From: Cellulomonas fulva
Lineage (GTDB): Bacteria > Actinomycetota > Actinomycetes > Actinomycetales > Cellulomonadaceae
Assembly: GCF_018531375.1 (NCBI RefSeq)
Contig: NZ_JAHBOH010000001.1
Location: 496,001-560,000, forward strand
DNA: 64,000 nt
Reading direction: 5' to 3'
Part shown: positions 28,073-38,850 of the stretch, piece after piece
Numbering within the stretch: the stretch's first letter is position 1
Layout of the letters: every line of letters starts with the position of its first letter
The notes under the pieces: model-generated
What the model saw: only the letters and a program-made list of their open reading frames with translations
What the model was told of the DNA's origin: nothing
The model's database searches: none
Translations under genes and position numbers: made by a program

Positions 28073-28073
<1 letters not shown>
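27255..28073 (-). CDS. ureF: urease accessory protein UreF with a Gly/Arg-rich insertion
   Basis: A 272-aa protein starting at the ATG at 28073, which overlaps the ureC stop by 1 bp. The helical UreF fold is recognised from [25 protein letters not shown] near the start, [17 protein letters not shown], and [26 protein letters not shown] near the end. A low-complexity Gly/Arg-rich stretch at about residues 142-170 ([18 protein letters not shown] onward) interrupts it; other UreF proteins have a short loop here. UreF acts as the GTPase-activating partner of UreG in urease maturation. Confidence 0.88.
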
Positions 28074-29776
<1,703 letters not shown>

Positions 29777-29779
29777 GCG

Positions 29780-30178
29780 TCAGGCCTCCTCGTCCGACGA
29801 GCCGGGGGCCGACGGACCCGTGACCGGGCCCAGCGCCCCGTCGTCGGCCTTGCCCCGCTGGATCCCGGGGACGCGGCGCGCGCCCCGGATCGTGACCGCG
29901 GCGACGACGGCCGAGGCGCCCGGCTCGAACCGGCGGGAGGTGCCGGACGGCAGGTCCAGCCGGAAGCCGTGCGCCGCCACCCGGTCGAGCTCCAGCGCGC
30001 TGTTGGCGTCGGGCAGGTGCAGGTGGGAGCCGATCTGCACGGGGCGGTCGCCCGTGTTCGTCACGACGAGCGTGATCCGCTCGTGCGCGGCGCGGTCCGC
30101 GTTGAGGACCACCGTCTCGTGCTCCCGGCCGGGTGCCACGCGCACCGCGCCCGGGCCGCTCGTCGTCGTGCCTGCCAT
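29780..30178 (-). CDS. ureB: urease beta subunit
   Basis: A 132-aa protein with the beta-barrel pattern of UreB: TNTGDRPVQIGSHLHLPDANSALELDR, AAHGFRLDLPSGTSRRFEPG and VTIRGARRVPG. The C-terminus carries about 20 extra residues (PVTGPSAPGSSDEEA), likely disordered. It forms the structural part of urease between UreA and UreC. ATG start; the ureA stop is 9 bp upstream. Confidence 0.96.
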   Translation of the reverse strand: MAGTTTSGPGAVRVAPGREHETVVLNADRAAHERITLVVTNTGDRPVQIGSHLHLPDANSALELDRVAAHGFRLDLPSGTSRRFEPGASAVVAAVTIRGARRVPGIQRGKADDGALGPVTGPSAPGSSDEEA

Positions 30179-30187
30179 GGCCGCCCC

Positions 30188-30490
30188 CTACGCGATCGGC
30201 TCGTGGATGGTGACGAGCTTGCGCCCGTCCGGGAAGGTCGCCTCGACCTGGACGTCCGGGAGCATGTCCGCGACCCCGTCCATCACCTGGTCGCGGCCCA
30301 GGACCGAGCGCCCCTCGACCATGAGGTCCGGCACCGACCGGCCCTCGCGGGCGCGCTCGATGACCCACGTGGTCAGCAGCGCGACCGTCTCGGGGTAGTT
30401 GAGCCGCACGCCGCGGGCCAGGCGGTCGCGCGCGACCATGCCCGCGACGGACAGCAGCAGCTTCTCGGTGTCTCCGGGCGTCAGGTGCAC
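30188..30490 (-). CDS. ureA: urease gamma subunit
   Basis: A 100-aa protein, exactly the normal length, from the GTG at 30490, which follows GGGAGGGG. The sequence [35 protein letters not shown] and [15 protein letters not shown] is typical of UreA. It is the small structural subunit of urease. The gap to the urea carboxylase stop is 55 bp with no obvious terminator, so the subunits are probably transcribed with that gene. Confidence 0.97.
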   Translation of the reverse strand: MHLTPGDTEKLLLSVAGMVARDRLARGVRLNYPETVALLTTWVIERAREGRSVPDLMVEGRSVLGRDQVMDGVADMLPDVQVEATFPDGRKLVTIHEPIA

Positions 30491-30545
30491 GGCCCCTCCC
30501 TCGTCTCGTCGTCGGCGGCCGCGCCGCTCCCGCACCGGCGGACCG

Positions 30546-33500
30546 TCACAGCCCCACCGCCACCACGGCCAGCGCCTCACCGGGCGCGACCTGCTGCCCC
30601 GGCTCGACCAGGACCTCGACCACCCGGCCGTCGACCGGCACGGGAACCGCGAGCTCGAGCTTCATGGCCTCGAGCGCCACCAGCCGGTCGCCCGCGCGCA
30701 CCCGCTCGCCGACGCGTGCCTCGACCCGCCACACCGAGCCGACCATCGGCGCCTCGACCAGCACGCAGCCCTCGGGGGCCCGGCGGACCGGCGCCGACAG
30801 CGGCGGGGTCGCGGCGTGCTCGTCGGGTGCGTCGAGCTCGCCGGCCTCCGCCCAGGCGGCCCGCTCGGCCGCGAACGTCGCCGCCCGCCGCGCGGTCACC
30901 CGCGCGATCTCGTCGTGCTCACGCGCCAGCGCCTCGCGGTGCTCCCGCGCGGAGAACCAGCCCTCCTCGACCTCCAGCGCTCCCCGGCCGGCGGCGAGCT
31001 CCTCGCGGACCCGCTGGAGCTCGTCCGCGGTCACGGGGTGCCAGACGATCCGGTCGAAGCAGCGCAGCAGCCACGGCACGCCGGGCTCGAACGGCTCGCG
31101 CTGCGCGTACCCGGACCACACCGGCACCGTCCGCCCGACGAGCTGGTACCCGCCCGGGGAGTCCATGCCGTACACGCACAGGTACTGGCCGCCGAGCCCG
31201 ACCGTCCCCTCGGCCGTCCACGTCCGCGCCGGGTTGTACTTGGTGGTCAGCAGGCGGTGCCGCGGGTCGAGCGGGACCGCCAGCGGCGCGCCCAGGTAGA
31301 CGTCGCCGAGCCCGAGCACCAGGTACTCCGCGGCGGCCATGGTCGCCAGCACCTCGTCGACGCTCGCGAGCCCGTTGACGCGGCGGACGAACTCCGCGTT
31401 CGACGGGAGCCACGGCGCGTGCGGCCGGACACCCGCGACGTAGCGGCCCACGGCCTCGTCGACGACGGGGTCGCCGAAGGCCAGCGGCAGGTGGACGCGC
31501 CGGGACGGGACGACGAGGTCGTCGGTGTGCGGCAGCGCGTGCTCGAGCTGGACCAGCACCCCGACGAGGCTGCGCACGGGCAGCAGCTCCGGGTCCACGT
31601 GCACGTGCAGGCTGCGCACGCCCGGCGTCACGTCGACGACGCCGACGAGCCCGTCCCGGACCCGGCCCCGCAACGCCTCGGCGAGGGCGTGAGCGCGCAG
31701 CCGCAGCCCCAGGTCGAGCACGGGCGCTCCGTACTCGACGAGCACGTTGTCGTCGCCGCCGCGCAGGTACACCACGCGCGGGCGGCCCACGGCGTCGTTC
31801 GCGTCGCCCGGCACCACGGCCAGCACGCCGTCGTCGCCGTCGGTCCCCGTCGCCAGCCCGGGCGGCAGGCACGCGGCGCCGCGCAGCCGGTCCTCGCGGC
31901 GCAGCCGGTCCGCCGTCCGCGTGGGCACCGCGTCGAGCCGGACGGTGTCACCGGGCCGGATCTGGCCCAGCTTCCACCGGTGCCCGGAGACCACGGTGAC
32001 CGGGCACGCGAAGCCGCCGAGCGACGGCCCGTCCGGCCCCAGCAGGATCGGGGTGTCGCCGCTGAGGTTGAGGGCGCCGACCGAGTACGGCGTGTCGTGG
32101 ACGTTCGACGGGTGCAGGCCGGCCTCGCCGCCGTCCGGCCGCGCCCAGCGCGGACGCGGCCCGGACAGCCGGATGCCCGTCCGGTTGGCGTGCGCCTGCA
32201 CGCGCCACGTGGCGCCGAGCAGGGTGGTCATGTCCTCACGCGTGAGATGGTCCGGCGCCGGGTGCGGACCCTCCTGGACCGCGAGCCGCCACTGGTGCGT
32301 GAGCCGCGGGCGCTGCTCGGTCGGCACGGCGGCGGGCACGGGCGCTCCCGCGGGCGCCCGCCCGGGGACCAGGACGTCGCCGGGCGCGAGCGCGCGACCC
32401 GCCCCGCCGCCGAACCCGCCGAGCGTGAACGTCGCCGCGGAGCCGAGGTACGCGGGGACGTCGAGGCCGCCGCGCACCAGCACGTACGTCCGGAGCCCGG
32501 CGCCCTCCGGCGCCCCCACGTCGAGCACGCCCCCGGCGCGCACGGGCACGGGCTCCCACTGCGGCACCGCACGACCGTCGACGCTGACGGGTGCCGCGGC
32601 GCCCGTCACGCACACCGTCACCGCGTGGCTGAAGCGCAGCCGCGGGCCGGTCAGCGTGCACTCGAGCCCCGCCGCACCCTCGTCGTTCCCCAGTGCGCGG
32701 TTGCCCAGCCGGAAGGACAGGTCGTCCATCGGACCCGAGGGCGGGACGCCCACCTCCCACAGCCCGCGCCGGCCCGGCCAGTCCTGGACCGTCGTCATGT
32801 CACCGCCGCGCAGCACCTCGACCCACGGCTCGTCGTCCCGCACGTCCGCGAGCAGCCCGGTGTCCAGGGCACCGGCGAGCACGCGCTCGTCGGAGACCGC
32901 CGCGCGCAGCTGCGGCAGGTTCGTCGCGACGCCCTCGACACGCGTGACCGCGAGCGCGTCGCGGGCCCGCGCGAACGCCTGCGCGCGGTCCGCACCCGCG
33001 ACGACGACCTTCGCCAGCAGCGGGTCCCAGTGCGGGGTCACCTGCTGGCCCGCCTCCGCCCAGCCGTCGACGCGCACCGGCGGCAGCGTGACGTGCGTCA
33101 GGGTCCCGGTGCTCGGCAGCCCCCCGCGCCGCGGGTCCTCCGCGTACACGCGGGCCTGCACGGCGTGCCCGGTCACCGCGAGCGCGTCCGGCACGCCGCG
33201 CAGCACGTCCTCGCCCGCGGCCTGCCGCAGCATCCACGCCACCAGATCGACGCCCGTGACCTCCTCGGTCACGGTGTGCTCGACCTGCAGCCGCGCGTTG
33301 ACCTCGAGCAGTGCCGCCTCGCCCGGCCGGTCCAGGTCCAGCACGAACTCCACCGTGCCCGCGGAGCGGTAGCCGACCGAGGCGAGCACGTCGCGCGACC
33401 AGCCCGCGAGGCGGGACCGCAGGTCGTCGGGCAGCCCCGGCGCGGGCGCCTCCTCGAGGACCTTCTGGTGCCGCCGCTGCAGCGAGCAGTCGCGGTCGCC

Positions 33501-34163
33501 CAGCGTCACGACGCGGCCGCGACCGTCGCCGAACGCCTGGACCTCGACGTGCCGCGCACGCGTGACCAGACGCTCCAGGTACATCGTGGGGTTGCCGAAC
33601 CGCTCGACCGCCGTCCGGCGCACGTCCTCGACCGCCGCGAGCAGGTCCTGCGCGCTCGCGCAGCGACGCAGGCCCAGGCCACCGCCACCCGCGACCGCCT
33701 TGAGCATCACCGGGTAGCCGATGGTCTCCGCCGCGGCGAGCGCGCCGTCGAGCGTCGTGACGAGGCCCGAGCCCGCGAGCACGGGCACGCCGGCCGCACG
33801 CGCCGCCTGCCGCGCCCGGAACTTGTCGCCGAACGTCGCCACCTGCTGCGGCGTCGGTCCGACGAGCGCGAGGCCCGCGGCCTCGACGTCCGCGGCGAAC
33901 GCCGCGTCCTCGGACAGGAAGCCGTAGCCGGGGTGCACCGCGCTCGCGCCGGACCGCGCCGCCGCGGCCAGGACCAGCTCGGGCCGCAGGTACCCCTGCG
34001 GGTCCTCACCCAGGTGCACCACGTCGTCGGCCGCCCGCACGTGCGGCGCGGCCGCGTCAGGCCCGGTGCACAGCGCGACGGTCCGCCAGCCGCGCGCACG
34101 GGCGGTGCGCAGGACGCGCAGGGCGATCTCGCCGCGGTTCGCGACGAGCAGCGTGCGGTCCAT
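30546..34163 (-). CDS. biotin-dependent urea carboxylase (possibly guanidine carboxylase)
   Basis: A 1205-aa multidomain enzyme from the ATG at 34163. The biotin carboxylase domain spans 1-450 ([30 protein letters not shown]-grasp loop, [15 protein letters not shown]). A KipA/AHS2 half ([19 protein letters not shown] onward) and a KipI/AHS1 half ([26 protein letters not shown]) form the carboxyltransferase. A biotinyl domain ends the protein with K1168 in EAMKLE. It carboxylates urea to allophanate at ATP cost; the family also contains guanidine carboxylases, and sequence reading alone does not separate them. No allophanate hydrolase or deiminase gene is in the window. It heads the urease gene run. 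Confidence 0.9.
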   Translation of the reverse strand: MDRTLLVANRGEIALRVLRTARARGWRTVALCTGPDAAAPHVRAADDVVHLGEDPQGYLRPELVLAAAARSGASAVHPGYGFLSEDAAFAADVEAAGLALVGPTPQQVATFGDKFRARQAARAAGVPVLAGSGLVTTLDGALAAAETIGYPVMLKAVAGGGGLGLRRCASAQDLLAAVEDVRRTAVERFGNPTMYLERLVTRARHVEVQAFGDGRGRVVTLGDRDCSLQRRHQKVLEEAPAPGLPDDLRSRLAGWSRDVLASVGYRSAGTVEFVLDLDRPGEAALLEVNARLQVEHTVTEEVTGVDLVAWMLRQAAGEDVLRGVPDALAVTGHAVQARVYAEDPRRGGLPSTGTLTHVTLPPVRVDGWAEAGQQVTPHWDPLLAKVVVAGADRAQAFARARDALAVTRVEGVATNLPQLRAAVSDERVLAGALDTGLLADVRDDEPWVEVLRGGDMTTVQDWPGRRGLWEVGVPPSGPMDDLSFRLGNRALGNDEGAAGLECTLTGPRLRFSHAVTVCVTGAAAPVSVDGRAVPQWEPVPVRAGGVLDVGAPEGAGLRTYVLVRGGLDVPAYLGSAATFTLGGFGGGAGRALAPGDVLVPGRAPAGAPVPAAVPTEQRPRLTHQWRLAVQEGPHPAPDHLTREDMTTLLGATWRVQAHANRTGIRLSGPRPRWARPDGGEAGLHPSNVHDTPYSVGALNLSGDTPILLGPDGPSLGGFACPVTVVSGHRWKLGQIRPGDTVRLDAVPTRTADRLRREDRLRGAACLPPGLATGTDGDDGVLAVVPGDANDAVGRPRVVYLRGGDDNVLVEYGAPVLDLGLRLRAHALAEALRGRVRDGLVGVVDVTPGVRSLHVHVDPELLPVRSLVGVLVQLEHALPHTDDLVVPSRRVHLPLAFGDPVVDEAVGRYVAGVRPHAPWLPSNAEFVRRVNGLASVDEVLATMAAAEYLVLGLGDVYLGAPLAVPLDPRHRLLTTKYNPARTWTAEGTVGLGGQYLCVYGMDSPGGYQLVGRTVPVWSGYAQREPFEPGVPWLLRCFDRIVWHPVTADELQRVREELAAGRGALEVEEGWFSAREHREALAREHDEIARVTARRAATFAAERAAWAEAGELDAPDEHAATPPLSAPVRRAPEGCVLVEAPMVGSVWRVEARVGERVRAGDRLVALEAMKLELAVPVPVDGRVVEVLVEPGQQVAPGEALAVVAVGL

Positions 34164-34250
34164 CCGTGCCTCCCTCCCGCGCGTCCCTGGCGACGTGTCC
34201 GGGGCCGGCCGCAGCCTGCCCTCGAGAACCCTGCGACCTGCTGGTCTGGC

Positions 34251-34258
34251 TGTATACA
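34251..34258. promoter_or_regulatory. GntR-type operator TGTATACA upstream of the urea carboxylase
   Basis: The perfect 8-bp palindrome TGTATACA lies 88 bp upstream of the carboxylase ATG, in a stretch that otherwise has few A/T bases. The same octamer occurs 98 bp upstream of urtA. FCD-type GntR regulators commonly bind TNGTATACNA-like sites, and a gene for such a regulator lies between the two operons. Confidence 0.6.
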
Positions 34259-34390
34259 ACGAGGTATCCCGGAGCGTACGAACGTGATGTTTCGCCGCGG
34301 ACCGCTCCCGATGAACGCCGCGTTACGCGCGACCGCGCGCCGCGCGGAGCGGTGGCGGGGCGCGGGTCCGCCCGCACGGACGGGCGACGG

Positions 34391-34430
34391 GGTCAGCCGA
34401 GGTCAGCCGGGGTCAACCGGGGTCAGCCGG
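34391..34430 (+). repeat. four tandem 10-bp repeats over the gntR stop codon
   Basis: Units GGTCAGCCGA, GGTCAGCCGG, GGTCAACCGG and GGTCAGCCGG are directly adjacent. The last one contains the reverse-complement stop codon of the GntR gene. On the minus strand each unit carries a TGAC or TGACC, so loss of the first stop would expose another nearby only if the frame allows. Confidence 0.8.
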
Positions 34431-35154
34431 CGAGGGCCATGCGCGTCATGGCGCTGGTGGCGCGCTCCATGACCACCTCGAGCGACTCGCCCACGTGCTT
34501 GTGCAGCGCGGTGAGCGCCTCCGGGAGGTGCCGGGCCAGCACGAGGTCGAGGATCTCGAGGTGCTCGGTGATCGTCGCGTCGATGCGCGAGGTCTCCACG
34601 AAGTCGTGCATCCGCACCGACCGGATCTTCTGGTTGACCGTCACCAGGGCGTCGGTCAGCTGCGCGTTGCCCGACGAGCGGGACAGGACCTGGTGGAACC
34701 GCTCGTCGACCTGGACGAAGCTCGCGTCGGGCTCGGGCGGCTCGTCGCGCAGCCGCTGCCAGACCTCGAGCTCGGCCCGCAGGGCGGCCTCGTCGTGCCG
34801 CACGGACGGGTTCTCGATGGCGCGCTGGATGCCGCGCAGCTCGAGCGTGATGCGCAGCTCGTAGAGGTTGCGCAGGTCCTCGAGGCTCGGCACCACGACG
34901 GCGTAGCCGAAGTCGGTGCGCTCCACCAGGCCGTCGGACAGCAGCCGGGACAGGGCCTCGCGCACCGGCGTGCGAGAGACCTCGAACGCCTTGCCGAGCT
35001 TGGGCTCGGTGAGCCGCTCCCGGGGGCTCACGCGGCCGTTGAGGATGTCGTCGCGCAGCCGCTGGTAGACCACCTCGCGCAGCGAGAGCCCGTCGGTCGG
35101 CGTCGCGGGATCCGTGGCGTCGGCCGCCGGCAGCGGACCCGTGCTCATGACCAT
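34423..35154 (-). CDS. GntR family regulator (FCD domain), probable urea operon regulator
   Basis: A 243-aa regulator: an N-terminal winged helix (about 24-90; LREVVYQRLRDDILNGRVSPRERLTEPKLGKAFEVSRTPVREAL) and a C-terminal FCD ligand domain (about 95-240) with the R-x2-LE and ERFHQVL...H metal-binding pattern. The ATG at 35154 follows GGGAGGAC; a second ATG two codons later is possible. It lies 33 bp behind urtE in the same direction, so it is probably co-transcribed with the transporter. Its likely operators are the TGTATACA sites ahead of the carboxylase and urtA. The effector is unknown. Confidence 0.9.
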   Translation of the reverse strand: MVMSTGPLPAADATDPATPTDGLSLREVVYQRLRDDILNGRVSPRERLTEPKLGKAFEVSRTPVREALSRLLSDGLVERTDFGYAVVVPSLEDLRNLYELRITLELRGIQRAIENPSVRHDEAALRAELEVWQRLRDEPPEPDASFVQVDERFHQVLSRSSGNAQLTDALVTVNQKIRSVRMHDFVETSRIDATITEHLEILDLVLARHLPEALTALHKHVGESLEVVMERATSAMTRMALAG

Positions 35155-35187
35155 GGAGCGTAGTCCTCCCGTCCCCCCGCACCCGTC

Positions 35188-35883
35188 TCACAACGCCATG
35201 GCCGCACGGACGTCACCCTCCTGCTCGACCCCGCCGGTGCCCTCGCTCGTGACCCGCCCGGACTCCAGCACGTAGTAGCGCTGGGCGGCGGCGAGGGCGA
35301 ACCCCACGTGCTGCTCGACGAGCAGGACCGCGAGCCCGCCGCTCGTCGTCAGGCTGGTGATCGCGTCCTCGATCTCCTGGACCACGTTCGGCTGGATGCC
35401 CTCGGTCGGCTCGTCGAGGATCAGCACCTTCGGCCCGGTGACGAGCGCACGGGCGATGGCCAGCTGCTGCCGCTGACCGCCGGACAGCAGCCCGGCCCGG
35501 CGGCCCAGCAGCTCGCGCAGCGCCGGGAACAGGTCCAGCGACTCGTCGACCCGCCGCCGTCCGGCCGCGCCGGCCCCGTCGGCCACCAGCTGCAGGTTCT
35601 CGCGCGCGGTGAGCGTGCCGAAGGACTGCTGGCCCTGCGGCACGTACGCCAGGCCCGCTCGCACGCGCTGGTGCGGCCGCCAGCGCGTCACGTCCGTGCC
35701 GTCGAGCCGGACCGTCCCGCTGCGCACCGGCAGCAGGCCCACGGCGGCGCGCAGCAGCGTCGTCTTGCCCGCGCCGTTGTGACCCATCACCGCCGTCACG
35801 CTCTCGGTGTCGACCCGCACGTCCACGCCGTGCACCACGGCAGTGCGGCCGTACCCCACGTGCACCCCGGTCAGCTCCAGCAT
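35188..35883 (-). CDS. urtE: urea ABC transporter ATPase UrtE
   Basis: A 231-aa ABC ATPase of the LivF type: Walker A GHNGAGKTTLLRA, Q-loop YVPQGQQSF, signature LSGGQRQQLAIARAL, Walker B VLILDEPTEGIQPNVV and H-loop VEQHVGFA. The EPTEGIQPNVV sequence is characteristic of the urea-specific UrtE group. The ATG shares one base with the urtD stop. It powers urea import together with UrtD. Confidence 0.94.
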   Translation of the reverse strand: MLELTGVHVGYGRTAVVHGVDVRVDTESVTAVMGHNGAGKTTLLRAAVGLLPVRSGTVRLDGTDVTRWRPHQRVRAGLAYVPQGQQSFGTLTARENLQLVADGAGAAGRRRVDESLDLFPALRELLGRRAGLLSGGQRQQLAIARALVTGPKVLILDEPTEGIQPNVVQEIEDAITSLTTSGGLAVLLVEQHVGFALAAAQRYYVLESGRVTSEGTGGVEQEGDVRAAMAL

Positions 35884-36746
35884 CACTGCACCTCCGTCGT
35901 GCCGGCCGCGTGGCCGCGGGCACCCGCGCCCCGGCCCAGGTACACCTCGACGACCTTCGGGTCCGCCTGCACCTCGGCCACCGTCCCCTCCGACAGCACC
36001 CGCCCCTGGTGCAGCACCGTGACGGAGGTCGCGAAGCTGCGCAGGAACTCCATGTCGTGCTCCACGACGACGACCGTGCGCTGCTCGCCGATGCGCTGGA
36101 GCAGCTGGCCCGTCTGCTCGCGCTCGGCCTGGCTCATGCCGGCGACGGGCTCGTCGAGCAGCAGCAGGCGGGCGTCCTGGACCAGCAGCATCCCGATCTC
36201 GAGCCACTGCTTCTGCCCGTGCGCCAGGACCCCGGCGGGGGCATCGGCGAGCGCGGTCAGGCCGATCGTCTCGAGCGCCGCCGCAACCTCGTCGGGCAGG
36301 CCCGAGCGGCGCCGCAGCATCGTGAGCGGCCCCCGGCCCGAGCCCGCGGCGATGTCGAGGTTCTGCACCACCGTGAGCTCGTCGAACACGCTCGCCGTCT
36401 GGAACGTGCGGCCCACCCCGGCCCGCACGATCGTGTGCGAGGGCCGGCCCACCAGCTCGGTGCCGCCGAACTGCACCGAGCCCGTGCACCGCGTGAGCCC
36501 GGTGATCGCGTCCACGATCGTCGTCTTGCCGGCGCCGTTGGGACCGATCAGGAACCGCAGGTCCCCCTGCGTGACCGTCAGGTCGACCCCGTCCACTGCG
36601 ACGAACCCGTCGAACACGACCCGCAGGCCCCGCACCTCGAGGTAGTCGTGCCGGAACCGGGACCCGGGCGCCGCGATGACGGACTCGAGGGCCTGGGGGT
36701 CGAGCTGGAGCTCGGGCGTCACGCCCGTCTCGTCGTGCTGCGTCAT
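35883..36746 (-). CDS. urtD: urea ABC transporter ATPase UrtD
   Basis: A 287-aa ABC ATPase of the LivG type: VFDGFVAVDGVDLTV, Walker A GPNGAGKTTIVDAITG, RTFQTASVFDELTVVQNL, signature region LAHGQKQWLEIGMLLVQ, and Walker B LLLLDEPVAGMSQAERE. The QKQWLEIGM signature with MSQAE after Walker B is typical of UrtD. It has a 45-residue N-terminal extension. ATGA overlap with urtC. It works as a heterodimer with UrtE. Confidence 0.94.
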   Translation of the reverse strand: MTQHDETGVTPELQLDPQALESVIAAPGSRFRHDYLEVRGLRVVFDGFVAVDGVDLTVTQGDLRFLIGPNGAGKTTIVDAITGLTRCTGSVQFGGTELVGRPSHTIVRAGVGRTFQTASVFDELTVVQNLDIAAGSGRGPLTMLRRRSGLPDEVAAALETIGLTALADAPAGVLAHGQKQWLEIGMLLVQDARLLLLDEPVAGMSQAEREQTGQLLQRIGEQRTVVVVEHDMEFLRSFATSVTVLHQGRVLSEGTVAEVQADPKVVEVYLGRGAGARGHAAGTTEVQ

Positions 36747-37861
36747 GCCGTCCTCCCGGAGGTCGCGGGCTCGGGTGCGGGTTCGTCGGCGGCAGCGGGC
36801 TCCCCGGCGGGCTCGTCGGACCGGCGCCCGCGCCACCGCAGGCGCCCCAGCGTCGCGAACCCGTCCGGCAGGAAGGCGACCACGACGACGAACAGCGCGC
36901 CCAGGAAGTAGGTCCAGAACGACGGGAACCGCTCGGACAGGCTCGTCTCCGCCCAGGACACCGCGATCGAGCCGATCACCGGGCCGAGCAGCGTGGCGCG
37001 GCCGCCGATCGCGACGCCGACCAGGAAGGAGATCGACGGCACCACCCCGACGTCGGCGGGCGAGATGATCCCGACGATCGGCGCGAACAGCGCCCCGCCG
37101 ATCGCCGCGAAGCCCGCGGCCACCGCGTAGGCGACCACCTTGGTCCGTGCGGGGTCGTAGCCCAGGAACCGCACGCGGTTCTCCTGGTCGCGGACCGCGA
37201 CCAGGAGCTCGCCGTAGCGCGACCGCATGAGCAGCCGGACGACGAGCACCATCGCCAGCAGCACGCCCGCCGCGACGAAGTAGAGCATCCGCTTGTTCAC
37301 GGGGTCGGACAGGTCGTACCCGAAGAAGGACCGGAACCCGTTGAGCCCGTTGGTCCCGCCCGTGACCTTCTGCTGGCCGATGAGGAGGATGACGAACGCG
37401 GCCGCGAGCGCCTGCGAGAGGATCGCGAAGTACGCGCCGCGCACGCGCCGCGTGAAGACCGCCCAGCCCAGGGCCGCCGCGAGGCCGGCCGGCAGCAGCA
37501 GGATCGCCAGGACCGTGACGACCGGGCTGCGGAACGGCTCCCACCAGCCCGGCACCGTGCCGTCGCCGTAGAGCAGCATGAAGTCCGGGACGCCGCCCGG
37601 GCCCGCGTCGGCGAGCTTGAGGTGCATCGCCATCAGGTAGCCGCCCAGGCCGAAGAACACGCCCTGGCCGAGCGTCAGCATCCCGCCGCGGCCCCAGGCC
37701 AGGCCGATCCCGACCGCGACCATCGCCAGGCAGCAGAACTTCGCGAGCAGGTTGAGCCGGAAGTCGGACAGGACAGCGGGGGCGAGGCCGAACAGCAGCA
37801 GCCCGGCGATGCCGACCCCGACGAGCAGGCGGGCGCGCTCGTGGCGCCACAGCGCGCTCAT
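36743..37861 (-). CDS. urtC: urea ABC transporter permease UrtC
   Basis: A 372-aa permease with about nine hydrophobic segments and the LivM-type blocks GRGGMLTLGQGVFFGLGGYLMAMHL, GGTNGLNGF and AVRDQENRVRFLGYDPARTK (the ATPase coupling loop). The C-terminal tail (SDEPAGEPAAADEPAPEP) is acidic, Pro/Ala-rich and probably cytoplasmic and disordered. Starts at 37861 with a 4-bp overlap with urtB. Confidence 0.93.
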   Translation of the reverse strand: MSALWRHERARLLVGVGIAGLLLFGLAPAVLSDFRLNLLAKFCCLAMVAVGIGLAWGRGGMLTLGQGVFFGLGGYLMAMHLKLADAGPGGVPDFMLLYGDGTVPGWWEPFRSPVVTVLAILLLPAGLAAALGWAVFTRRVRGAYFAILSQALAAAFVILLIGQQKVTGGTNGLNGFRSFFGYDLSDPVNKRMLYFVAAGVLLAMVLVVRLLMRSRYGELLVAVRDQENRVRFLGYDPARTKVVAYAVAAGFAAIGGALFAPIVGIISPADVGVVPSISFLVGVAIGGRATLLGPVIGSIAVSWAETSLSERFPSFWTYFLGALFVVVVAFLPDGFATLGRLRWRGRRSDEPAGEPAAADEPAPEPATSGRTA

Positions 37862-38742
37862 GCCAGGCTCCTGGTCCGGACCGAGACCAGCCCCTGCGGC
37901 CGGACCTGGAGGAAGGCCACGATGATGACGAACACCAGCACCTTCGCGATGCTCGCCGTGGTGGAGTACTCGATGCCCGCCTGCAGCAGGCCCAGGGCCG
38001 CCGCGGCGATCACCGCTCCCTTGAGCTGGCCGATGCCGCCGACGACCACGACGAGGAACGCGTCGACGATGTAGTTGGTCCCGAGCGTCGGCCCGATGGA
38101 CCCGAGCAACGTCAGCGCGACGCCCGCGACCCCGGCGACGCCGGACCCGAGGAAGAACGTCAGACGGTCGGTGGCGCGCGTCGAGATGCCCGCAGTCTCG
38201 GCGAGGTCGCGGTTCACGACCGTGGCGCGGATCCGCCGGCCGAGCGGCGTGAGCTTCAGCGCCAGGGCCAGGGCGACGACGGCGAGCGTCGCCATCGCGA
38301 GGATGAACAGACGCGTCCTGGGCACCCCCACGCCGAGGACCTGCACCGCGCCCGAGAGCCAGGCCGGCGCGCGGACGTCCACGTTCGGGGCGCCGAAGAC
38401 GTCGCGCGCCGCCTGCTGCAGCACCAGCGCGACACCGAACGTCACCAGCAGGGTGTCCAGCGGGCGGTGGTACATGCGGGAGATCAGCAGGACCTCGAGC
38501 AGCAGGCCCAGGAGCCCGCCGACCAGGAACCCGACCACGAGCGAGACCAGGAGCGAGACGCCCGCGTCCGCGATCACCTGCTGCACCACGTACGCGGTGT
38601 AGGCGCCGGCCATCATGAACTCGCCGTGCGCCATGTTGATGACGCCCATCTGGCCGAACGTCAGCGCGAGGCCGAGGGCCGCCAGCAGCAGCACCGACCC
38701 CAGGCTGAGCCCGGCGAACAGCTGAGAGACCAGGGTTTCCAT
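37858..38742 (-). CDS. urtB: urea ABC transporter permease UrtB
   Basis: A 294-aa LivH-type permease with about eight hydrophobic segments. The N-terminal block GLALTFGQMGVINMAHGEFMMAGAYTAYV and the coupling region NRDLAETAGISTRATDRLTFFLGSG are those of UrtB. It is shorter than many UrtB proteins (some carry a long periplasmic N-terminus), but complete. It follows urtA after a 108-bp spacer with a strong hairpin. Confidence 0.93.
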   Translation of the reverse strand: METLVSQLFAGLSLGSVLLLAALGLALTFGQMGVINMAHGEFMMAGAYTAYVVQQVIADAGVSLLVSLVVGFLVGGLLGLLLEVLLISRMYHRPLDTLLVTFGVALVLQQAARDVFGAPNVDVRAPAWLSGAVQVLGVGVPRTRLFILAMATLAVVALALALKLTPLGRRIRATVVNRDLAETAGISTRATDRLTFFLGSGVAGVAGVALTLLGSIGPTLGTNYIVDAFLVVVVGGIGQLKGAVIAAAALGLLQAGIEYSTTASIAKVLVFVIIVAFLQVRPQGLVSVRTRSLA

Positions 38743-38797
38743 GCACCCCGTCCTTCCTGCGCCCCTGCGGGCGCGCTCCCCCGCGAGCAGCGGGTGG

Positions 38798-38838
38798 GGC
38801 GGCGGCCCGGCGTCGGAGAGTCGCGCCGGGCCACCGCC
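38798..38838 (-). terminator. hairpin between urtA and urtB
   Basis: Arms 38798-38812 (GGCGGCGGCCCGGCG) and 38824-38838 (CGCCGGGCCACCGCC) pair over 15 bp with one mismatch and an 11-nt loop. It lies 12 bp beyond the urtA stop and 55 bp before urtB. It probably stabilises the urtA message or partly terminates, giving more binding protein than permease. Confidence 0.6.
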
Positions 38839-38850
38839 GTCAGGGGTGGG

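Noticed and set aside
34260..34300. A GlnR box upstream of the urea carboxylase
   Set aside because: One GAAAC and a GTAC are present, but the spacing and half-sites do not match the GTnAC-n6-GAAAC pattern.
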